Positions 38,701-50,700 of a DNA stretch of 64,000 nucleotides are shown here, piece by piece; the stretch's first letter is position 1; each line of letters begins with the position of its first letter. Below the pieces are notes generated by a model, which worked only from the letters and a program-made list of their open reading frames with translations, was not told the DNA's origin and did no database searches. Made by a program: the position numbers and the translations under genes. The stretch spans positions 30,914,380 to 30,978,379 of the forward strand of contig CM046303.1 in NCBI GenBank assembly GCA_025267735.1, written 5' to 3'. The DNA is from Mactra quadrangularis (lineage: Eukaryota > Mollusca > Bivalvia > Venerida > Mactridae).

Positions 38701-41700
38701 TTATTGCCGTATATACAGGTCCTCCATGATTAAGTTTACGCGCATGTATTCTAATAAATTTTCATATCCTCCAAATATTGATATAACTGTTTATATATGT
38801 TTGTAAATGTTGATTGCATCATATCCATGTCCTCTATGTAAAATTTACATGCATGTATTCTAATATATTTTCCAAATAATGGTATAACTGTTTATATATG
38901 TTTGTAAATGTTGATTGCATCATAAACATGTACTCTAAGTAAAATTTCCATGCATTTCTATTATATATGTTTGTAAATGTTGACTGCATCATAAACATGT
39001 ACTCTAAGTAAAATTTACATGTATTTTTATTCTATATGTTTGTAAATGTTGACTGCATCATAAACATGTGCTCTAAGTAAAATTTCCATGTATTTTTATT
39101 CTATATGTTTGTAAATGTTGACTGCATCATAAACATGTACTCTAAGTAAAATTTACATGTATTTTTATTCTATATGTTTGTAAATGTTGACTGCATCATA
39201 AACATGTGCTCTAAGTAAAATTTACATGTATTTTTATTCTATATGTTTGTAAATGTTGACTGCATCATAAACATGTGCTCTAAGTAAAATTTACATGTAT
39301 TTTTATTCTATATGTTTGTAAATGTTGACTGCATCATAAACATGTGCTCTAAGTAAAATTTACATGCATTTCTATTATATATGTTTGTAAATGTTGACTG
39401 CATCATAAACATGTGCTCTAAGTAAAATTTACATGTATTTTTATTCTATATGTTTGTAAATGTTGACTGCATCATAAACATGTGCTCTAAGTAAAATTTA
39501 CATGCATTTCTATTATATATGTTTGTAAATGTTGACTGCATCATAAACATGTGCTCTAAGTAAAATTTTACATGCATTTCTATTATATATGTTTGTAAAT
39601 GTTGATTGCATCATAAACATGTGCTCTAAGTAAAATTTTACATGCATTTCTATTATATATGTTTGTAAATGTTGACCGCATCATAAACATGTGCTCTAAG
39701 TAAAATTTTACATGGATTTCTATTATATATGTTTGTAAATGTTGACCGCATCATAAACATGTGCTCTAAGTAAAATTTTATATGCATTTCTATTATATAT
39801 GTTTGTAAATGTTGATTGCATCATAAACATGTCCTCTAAGTAAAATTTACATGCATTTCTATTATATTTTCCAAATAATGATATAACTGTTTATATATAT
39901 TTGTAAATGTTGACTGCATCATATACATATCCTCTATGTTACATTTACATGCATGTATTCTTATATATTTTCCAAATAATGATATAACTGTTTATATATG
40001 TTTGTAAATGTTGATTGTACCATGTACATATCCTCCAGGCTACATTTACATGCATGTATTCTTATATATTTTCCAAATAATGATATAACTGTTAATATAT
40101 GTTTGTAAATGTTGATTGTACCATATACATATCCTCCAGGTTGCATTTCTTTTTTTTAATATACTTTTGTATGTTCCTATTTTTTCCAAATAGTGATACA
40201 TGTACAACTGATTATGTATGTTTGTAAATGTTTAATGCCTTATATACATGTCTGCTAGGTTAATTATCATGTATATATTCTTATATATTTTCCTATTTGT
40301 TCCAAATATTGATATAACTGTTTATATATGTTTGTAAATGTTTATTGCCTTATTTAGGGATCCATTCCCGTGACAATGTAGATTATATTTATAATCAAAA
40401 CTATGTACTATGTACACGTTTCTTGAATAAACTAATGTTCTGTTCTGTTCTGTTCATGAAAATTTGACAATAGTGTCAATTTTCCATCATTAATACAATG
40501 TATGGAGAAGTTGCTGGCTTTGTAAAAGAGTATGTTAGTACTGATTAGAGACATAGATACAGAAAAGATAGGTTAGGTGAGCTGGTCATTGTAAAATGAC
40601 CTTAATTTGTGTTGACACAGCAACCCAGTAATAAAAAACCAACCCCCCCCTTTTTCAATTTTTCAGAGAATTAAGACAAAGCCACCATTAGAAGCTAGTT
40701 GGCATGCTCATGATTCAGCTATAGTTAGTGTAGAGTATGGTAAACATGATACTGGTGAATATATCATTACTGCTTCTACTGATAAAACTGCTAGATTATG
40801 GACATTGAGAGATGGTCAATATATAGGAACATTTGGTCAGGTAGGTCATAGTACTTGATTTGTATGGATTAATTGTTCTGGATAGCATATTCAAATGGCA
40901 TCCTTCAATCATGTCTGATCATGGATCTGCCCTGTGGTAGTTGATGTACTTCTGATGCAGCATCCGGTGTGGGAGTTTAGTCCTATTCTGGAACGACAAT
41001 TGTGGCCGCAGTTTTTGCAGGAGAAGTGAAGGTCAATGTCAGATGTAGAAGCATTTTGATCTTTCGTTGATCTCTCTTTAGTTTGTTGGCAATGTGAAGA
41101 TTTTCTTCGCCTCTATGCAGTGCGCTGTGTGCTGCCATACTGGACGATCTTTGGCAAGTTCCTCCCAATTGTTTGTGTTCATATCAAACAATTTCATATA
41201 GCGTGTTATTACGTTTATATTACAATACTAGATATAAGGATTTACAAATAAAAAAAGTCGTAAGACCTTTGATAAAACAATTGTGTTTTTAAACGTAACA
41301 CTAAACTGAGTCACTAATAAATTGAATGGTGTCATGATTTAACTCAGACAGAGATTTGGGCTACTGTTGTGACTATGTGCTGACCATTGAGCGATATCGG
41401 CATACTCACTTGGTTTGTTGTTTGCAGTTATCCTGTTAGAGTTTATACCAATGACAATGGTGCCACCAATATGATCCACATTCAAATCATACATGATTAG
41501 AGACATAATTAATTACCATGGATATTTTACTCAGATCTGGTTATACCATTGACATTTTACTCAGATCTGGTTATACCATGGCCATTTTACTCAGATCTGG
41601 TTATACCATGGACATTTTACTCAGATCTGGTTATACCATGGACATTTTACTCAGATCTGGTTATACCATGGACATTTTACTCAGATCTGTTTCCTAAAGA

Positions 41701-44700
41701 ATAAATTTAAAAACAATTGATTTATATTCATTGTATAACATTTTTGAGTTTGAATAAAATTGATTAAAAGCAATTCTGTCATTAGATTCTTAATTCATTG
41801 TTTTTTATTAATTTACTAGAAAAAATCATGGAATCTAAAAGATCCATCAACATGGGCACATCCAAAGACACCATGGAGTTCTAGTGATACAAGTTCAAAG
41901 AAAGATTCTGGTTTGTATACTTAATATATATTATACATTATATTGTTGGTTATAGAAGACCTTATTATTTGGAAAATACCGGGTATGTTTATATGATAGA
42001 TAGATTTTATTTTAAAGTTCACACATGAAACAACACAGTTTGAACTTTGCTAAAAAGCAATTTGTCAAACATAAAATGTACAAAACATATAAAAATGGGA
42101 TTACAATGTTACAAAATGTACAAAATGTATAGTTCTATTACATTAACCTGTCACAACTTGAATAATTACACGGTCACTGAATCTGTTATTTTTAACCCTT
42201 TCGAACTTGTTATTTCCCAGATATTCAAAATCGTAGCATGTATAGTTAGATTATCAATTATTAATATGGATTTGGGGCTCAATGTTTTAAAAGAGGTTAA
42301 ATAATAACACATTCAGTGAGTGTGTAATTATTCAAGTTGTGACAGGTTGATGTAATAGAACTATACAAACATATGATAATAGCATTACAGTATAGTAAAA
42401 TGTTCACAGATATTCTAAGTAAACACATAAAACATAACATTCATACATACATACATACATACATATGTACATATACATGAAGAGCACCACATATACATGA
42501 TGCATATTTAAACATAAAACAAATATGTGAACTTAACCTAAAATGGAACTTCACTCTAAAATGAAATTTATACTTAACTTATTATTCACTTGCTTGTGTA
42601 AAAGTGGACAAAATTTTCCTCATGCCTGAATTGTAGATTCCAGCACTGTCTCATTTTTCCTCATAACTGCGTTGTAGATTCAAGCACTGTCTCTTTTTTT
42701 CCTCGTGCCTGTGTTGTAGATTCAAGCACTGTCTCTTTTTTTCCTCATGCATGTGTTGTAGATTCAAGCACTGTCTCATTTTACCTCATGCCTGTGTTGT
42801 AGATTCAGGCACTGTCTCATTTTTCCTCATGCCTGTGTTGTAGATTCAAGCACTGTCTCATTTTTCCTCATGCCTGTGTTTTAGATTCAAGCACTGTCTC
42901 ATTTTTCCTCATGCCTGTGTTGTGGATTCAAGCACTGTCTCATTTTTCCTCATGCCTGTGTTGTGGATTCAAGCACTGTCTCATTTTTCCACATGCCTGT
43001 GTTGTAGATTCAAGCACTGTCTCATTTTACCTCATGCCTGTGTTGTAGATTCAAGCACTGTCTCATTTTTCCTCATGCCTGTGTTGTGGATTCAAGCACT
43101 GTCTTATTTTTCCACATGCCTGTGTTAAAGATTCAAGCACTGTCTCATTTTTCCTCATGCCTGTGTTGTAGATTCAAGCACTGTCTCATTTTTCCACATG
43201 CCTGTGTTGTAGATTCAAGCACTGTCTCATTTTTCCTCATGCCTGTGTTGTAGATTCAAGCACTATCTTATTTTTCCACATGCCTGTGTTGTAGATTCAA
43301 GCACTGTCTCATTTACCTCATGCCTGTGTTGTAGATTCAAGCACTGTCTCATTTACCTCATGCCTGTGTTGTAGATTCAAGCACTGTCTCATTTTTCCAC
43401 ATGCCTGTGTTGTAGATTCAAGCACTGTCTTATTTTTCCTCATGCCTGTGTTGTAGATTCAAGCACTGTCTCATTTTTCCACATGCCTGTGTTAAAGATT
43501 CAAGCACTGTCTCATTTTTCCTCATACCTGTGTTGTAGATTCAAGCACTGTCTCATTTTTCCTCATGCCTGTGTTGTAGATTCAAGCACTGTCTTATTTT
43601 TCCTCATGCCTGTGTTGTAGATTCAGGCACTGTCTCATTTTACCTCATGCCTGTGTTGTAGATTCAAGCACTGTCTCATTTTACCTCATGCCTGTGTTGT
43701 AGATTCAGGCACTGTCTCATTTTACCCCATACCTGTGTTGTAGATTCAAGCACTGTCTCAGATGTTAGAAGTCTTGTAACAGAACAAGATTTAGAAGTAC
43801 CAACAGAAGATGTAGAGATTAAAGAAAAGAAAGAAGAAATAAAACAACCAGTACAACGTAAATCACCTGTACAACAAACAACCAATCAGAATACAGATAA
43901 TGATGAGGTATGAAGTCATGTGATCACTATTTAAAATTTAAATAACATTATGGTGTTATAATTGATTGGTTTGCACTCAAATTGATGTTTTATTTCCAGT
44001 AAAAACTTTGTTTGTTCTGGATGTATGTACCCTTGTGAAACAAAGTTTAATAAAAACTTGTTTACAGATTACAAAAGGTTTTAATCTGTTTTGCATGCTT
44101 TTCTGCAATACTATATAAAATAACTTTGTGGCACATGAATGCATATGGTACAAACCTTTTTTGACTGGAAAAGCCTGTAAATTTGAGTTTCCAATATGAA
44201 CTATTGTTGCCTCATATTTATATGTTTTTGTCTTTTCAATATACCGGGTAGTTTATTCTTTATAGAGCAGCACTTCTACTTTTCAAACTCCGTCAGGAGT
44301 TGCTCTAATTTTTGTCAGTAAAAAATTTTGTTTTGAGTACAGAAATTTTACTTTTATTCATTTTGTTGTGTAATTTTCTGCTTACTTTCTGTGGCTCCTG
44401 TTTGTGCTGACTTCGTTCTTTCAAGTGTTTAAATGGTTCCTGGTTTGCACCTCTGTCTCTCCCTTGTTTAAAAGTTATGATGTTATATACTAGTGAAAGA
44501 AAACTGAAGAAAAGAAGTTTCTTGCTCAATTACACAAGTTTGATTTTTGTAAAGGTATCTTACAATACCTGTCTTGCTATCTTCAGATTACAAATTTTAG
44601 ATTTCAATATGGGTATCTTACAATTGTGTGTCTTACTATCTTATCTTACCAATGTCTGACTTGCTATCTTATTTTACCAATGTATGTCTTTTTTATATCT

Positions 44701-47700
44701 TATCTTATGAATGTCTAACTTGTTATCTTATCTTACCAATGTCTGACTTGCTATCTTATCTTACTAATGGCTGTCTTACTATCTTACCTTACCAATATGT
44801 ATCTTATCTTATCAGTGTCTGTCTTGCTATTTTATCTTACCAAGGGGTGTATCTTATCTTACCAATGTCTGTCTTGCTATCTTATCTTACCAGTGTCTGT
44901 CTTGCTATCTTATCTACCAATGGCTGACTTGCTATCTTATCTTACTAATGTATGCCTTATTCTCTTCTATTACCTATATGTATTTTAATTTATCTTACCA
45001 ATGTATATCTTATCTTACCAATGGCTGTCTAGCTATCTTATCTTACCAATGTGTATCTTATCTTACCAATGGCTGCCTAGCTATCTTCTCTTACCAAGGT
45101 ATGTCTTACTATCTTATCTTATCCAATGCATATCTTTTCTTACCAATGTATGTCTTGCTATCTTATCTGACCAATGTATATCTATTCTTACCAATGTTTG
45201 TATTGCTATCTTATCTTACCAATGGATGTATTGCTATCTTATTTTACCAATGTCTGTATTGCTATCTTATTTTACCAATGTCAGTCTTGATGTCTTAAGA
45301 TGACAAATTCAAAGCCCCTATATTATGTTCTGGTGTCACAATATAAGTCATATAACTATACATGTAAACAGGTAGAAAACAAGAACCAATGTACACAATC
45401 AGCAGAGGTATGTATAGGTCACTTGATAGAAATGTATTATCTTTGTTCGAGTATTATCTTTGTTATTTCACGTATTCATTTTAATTATCCTTTGTAAATT
45501 AGTTGTTTCACTTCTGGTATGTTTCACTTACATTGCCTCCATATTTCACTTTATTGGGGCCTTAGGTCAAACTTCACTTTACTGTGGTCACTTTGTGCTG
45601 CAAGATTCATACCTTATGGTCATTGCTTGACCATTGTGTTAGTGATGTTGCAAAGGTCAATAAAATGCTTGATTATATTGTAAACAAAAATTCTCTTGGC
45701 TTGGGTTCAGTCGCCTAACTTTGCTTTGTTTGTGGAGACGAGGTTTTGCTCATTATATTCATGGTAAGGTGTGTTGAGGGTCTGGCTCATGGTTTATTAT
45801 GCATTTATTTATTTTTATGGTGGTATTGTTATTGAAAGTTCTAAGATTTTGAGTAATTAATGCCTCTGTACTTGATATGAGTACAATGTAATTCTATTTG
45901 GCTCTTTTAATCTCATAATATTTATTACATTTAAATAATAATAAACATACGGTAAAATTCCATTGTACGGAACTTCTTGGTTATTGCAAATCAAGTCAAT
46001 TTTGACTTTTATTTAGTTACAAATGCTTAATTTGAGAAAAATGGTCCCTTTTATAAGACCAGTCCACTATGAAGACTAACAATTTTAAATTTTACTGTAA
46101 ACCATCTTCTTTCATTTGTATTTATTTTAATGATTTTCCTCATAGTCATGCATGTGATATGTATTTTCAATTTTAGTTATTATATGCATGCCTTATCATC
46201 CAATTTCATGAATTTTTCATTTGTTAAGGTAGTATGGTACTTCTGACTTTTTTTGATTTGCATATAATTTTTGGTACCGTTGTAAAATAAATCTTTATGA
46301 ATCTACAATTTATTCATGTAGTTATATATACATGTATGTGTTGTATTTTAGAATGTTTTATGTCATCATGTACAAACAACTCATCAGAACACTTGCTAAA
46401 CTTTATACAGCTAAGTTTCACTGCAACATTCACCTTGGGTAGCCCAAAATCATGCTATTTGTTACAGATTTTTAATTCCCGTATGCTTAATTTGAGAAAA
46501 GAGGGTTTCAATGATAAGGCCATTAGACTGTCAGTTTTGATTGTCGTAATAGAGAAACTTAACTGTATCAATAAATTCATTATAAGGTCAAAACAATATG
46601 ATGTAGAGTACGAATAAGCCTGGTGTTTGAATGTCCAAATTTGACAATAATACTGCCCTTTGTTTCATTCTAGATTTCTCCATTTAGGTTTATTGTAAGG
46701 ACCAATCCTTTTGTATGTCGATAAAACACTAATTCATTAATTATCATGAGTTTAGTGGCTTTTGAATAAAATTAGTGACTCCATTAAATTTTGTTCTTTC
46801 TAAAATACTTTGCAAGTTTTATGATGGGGTGTTTACTGCATGTTTTTGAAATTTTATAATCTTAGTTATTGCATATGTTACTATAAATAGTAACAGAATC
46901 GACAAGAAAATGCGCCAATATAGACTCAATGTGGGCAATATATTCCAGTATTGAGCAAGTGTGCCAAAATATCGATATTTGGCTCACTTCCTAGTGTGCC
47001 AAAAATCGATATTGAGGCAACTTTCGGTCATTACGCACCTGCGTCCAACAACGGCAGACTTTCTGCACGTGAAATTCGTTAGGTTATTAGCAACCAGAAG
47101 CTAGTCAATTTTACGATGTGTTTTTTATAGTGAAATAAGATAATCAACAACAAGACTTACATTTTATATTAAACATTCATTAGATTTCAACGTTTCGGCA
47201 TTGAAAAAAACAACAATACATGTGACGTAACGTCAACATGCAAAATACCGCGTTACATCGAGAAAAAAATGTATTAATTTTTGTTGTAGAAAAATCATCA
47301 TTAGGCTACATGCAAGAGTCAACATATGCAATAAACAGGTTATGAAACAGGGCAAGTGTGCCTTAAGTCGATATCTGCACACTTTCCTCGGCATTAGCCC
47401 TCGGGCTGAAGCCCTCGGGGTAATACCTAAGCAAGTGTGCCAATATCGACTTAAGGCACACTTGCCCTGTTTAATAACCTCTACATATTTGATGTAGTAT
47501 TTTTAGAAAATCATATATGATTGTTGTATACTATATACTTTCACACTATTGTCACTATTATTTCACTAGAAGAAGACAACCAATGATGATAGTCTGGGTC
47601 CATTACGTGTAAAGTTTAGATCACATACGTTTGCCTACAATTCTTCACGACCCGAGACAGAGAGGTCGAAGGTTAGATAACTCTAGCAGATTATCAGATT

Positions 47701-50700
47701 ATGTGCTGTGATATGTTGTGTCGTAGCTTGTTTTGTTTGTGTGCTCTTATATGTAGATTGGAAAAGACATAGACGGCTGGCGGCTTCAGAGTCATAAACA
47801 CATATAGTGTTTATTTCTTCAAAAAATAATAGACTTTTTCTAAAAAAATAATAAACTTTTTACCAAAGTTCAATATAGAGTCAGCTTCTTCATTATGAGG
47901 TATTCTTTATACATGCATAATGATAGTGAAGATTCACTCTTTCAAATGATGCCAACATCTTTTGCATATACCAAAAAAAACTATGTTCATAGGTAGATTT
48001 CAAACTCCACAATTAATGGAGATTTTGCTAGCTTGACACAAATGTTACAAAATCTATCATTTTGGAGTAACAAACCTTATTTTTTTATGTATACTAGGAC
48101 GAAAAAGAAACGCCGGGTACATAAAATATGCAACACATGTCCGGCCGTGTTTCGCAAAACAAGAAGGGTCATCGTTAAAAGGGGGTATTTTTTCACATAA
48201 TCAGCATCGGAAATCGATTGAAACTTCAACAGCTGGTTCCATACAGATGACATTTCATACAAAAATAAATATAATAATCCAATAATACAATTTATCCCTT
48301 AAAACAATCATTATAGGTTACCCGGCGTTTCTTTTTCGTCCTAGTATATGTATAACAGTTTTGACTTTGAACCTTGCCAGCCACCTGTGCAAAAAAAGGC
48401 TGAAAACTTAAGGGTTTTAATATAATTTAATTTTAGACAATGAGCTTTAACTATACTTCTGTATTTATATACAGTGCCCTCTTAAAGTTCTTGAACAAAT
48501 GAAATTTTGAGAAAAAATTTATCATACTATCAGCAAGTAATTCTACAGTAATCAAAGCTTATTCATGTAACATATTTGAATTATGTTGATAATTTAGTCA
48601 TTGATTTTGGATTTATCCTGAAGTTGGATTTTATCTTAGGACTTTTTTTAGAACACTTGAAGTATTCTTAAAGTATTCTGAGTCTAAAGTAAGCCCTTAC
48701 CATACTTTTAAAAATTTAATTTATAGATATTTGGAACATTCTTGTAAAAGGTTAACATGGATATTATTTTTACTTGACCAAGAAAGGTTAAAGAATTATT
48801 GTTTCAGCCTTTTTGAAATGTGCCAACATTGGGAACTCCTCGGCAATTTTCCACACAAATATACCTCGGACATCATAAGGAAATAAAGTAGTTCTAAAAT
48901 GGATTCTGTAGTTAATTCAAATTTTACTGATTGGGGATTCTGTTGAAATAAAGTCAGAACTACATTGAAACATTACCTTTGGAACATAATACTTCTAATG
49001 AGACATTTTTGATAAAACATTTAATGATGTAAATCTGAGTTGTAAAGTGTATAAACAAAAATGTCAGTTGGTTGTATTTCAATATATAAGTATATAATCC
49101 TTGGCAATTTGCTGTGGGAAAGACCTATTAAAGTTGTATTGTAGCTAAATAGTTGAAACTTGTTTGCTAATAAAACAAAGCATGTTTGTGCATAAACAAT
49201 CGAGCACTACTAAATGCCAGTGAGTTATTGGCTGGGCCCCATAACAGTTGTACTTCTTCCACTTCTAATACCCGAGGTATATCTTCGTAGAAGATCCCCG
49301 AGGTTGTTCCAAATGATGTACCAATAACCAGATTATTTTATTCAGACATTAAGATAGATATTATAGAATGTTATCAATAATAATAATCTAGATAATTTTT
49401 ACATTTTATGTAATTAAACTTGTTATATGACTTCTGTTGAATTATTTATATACCTTTATATTTATTAATCTTTTAACAAATTATCATAAAACTTTTTGCT
49501 CAGTATTATCTAACAATCACATGTATGGTAAAGTTCTGCTTTATAGACCAACTTGGTTATTGTTAAGTTATGCAATTTTTGGGTGATTTTTATGATTGTG
49601 CCAAATGCCTAATTTGAGAAGAAATGGATGCTATGTAAAGACCATTCTGCTGTTATGATTATTGAGTTCAATAGTCCTAGTAATGGAACTTTACTGTACC
49701 CAGAGACTTAGCCCTAGTTGTTTTTAAACAGACATGGGCAAGTGGCTACCACCTTTCAGTGGTAATCATTGGATAGCCAGCTCAGCATTTAATTCAAATC
49801 ACTTCCAAATTCTGCCCAGTTTTGAGTAATTATTTTTCTTGTCTAAATCATATATTTAATTTAATAACTTATGTGTTTTTTTTAATAATGGATGGCCAGG
49901 AGAAAAAATATGCTGCTACACTGGGATACAAGGTGCAAGTTGTGTGAAGTGTTTAATACCAGTAGTTTTCCCAAGGAGTGGATTTGTTGTTTGCTAGTTT
50001 GACTTGTATTGTTTAAAATTAAGCACATGTCTATGTCATACTTATAAGAAAAATAAAAATTAATTGTAGTAATGAAAAAAATATAATTATTATGTTGATG
50101 AATCAGTACAAAACTAGTCTGTCTACATGAACAGGTAAATGAAGAAGGGATGAAGTCTAGTTTTAAGTTTTACACTGACTTATGTATATATTAATTTACT
50201 TTTTATTATTCTAGAAATTTAAATTATATCAGTCTACGAAATTATGATATGAAAGTGATTGCCCAAACAGGTCAATTTAACAGCAAGCGCTATCTCTTGT
50301 TTGTAGAATTTTGGATGCCCAAAAGAAATGTTTGGTTTATGGAACCAGAAAGTGTTTGTCCTTGGCAACCAGGCCCCCACTAATTTCATGGACTGATATA
50401 TAACAAATAACTAATTATCAGTCAATATAATAATACATGTATATATTTTAGTCAGGCACAGATTTTTAATTATACAACAGGTATTTTTCAAACTAACTTA
50501 AAGAAAGTTGTATGAATTATATTAACTTTAAAATTACATCTGTTATTCAAATTTACTCAGTATATTATAATAATAATGCTTTATATTAACACATAGATTT
50601 AATCAACAATTAGCAGCACTAGAATGTACCTGTTAGTTTTTCTTCTTTGAATTGTTACATTCATATTAAATAAAGAAAACTGTTACCTTTAATAAAAATC

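Larger units (their letters stand above)
37445..40455 (+). mobile_element. 5'-truncated LINE with satellite-filled 3' end
   Basis: Starts inside the RT thumb-coding part, continues through two ORF pieces to 38620, then a 1.8-kb 3' region, and ends cttgaataaactaatgttctg with a (TGTTC)n tail. It sits within a family B SINE in intron 15, on the same strand as the host gene. The terminal tail and truncation fit target-primed integration. Confidence 0.82.

Noticed and set aside
42922..43128. Open frame of 68 codons
   Set aside because: Chance frame through the 41-bp minisatellite; units whose TAG became TGG leave it open.
44628..45303. Several overlapping hydrophobic open frames
   Set aside because: Products of the pyrimidine-rich minisatellite in three frames, with no start context or splice logic.
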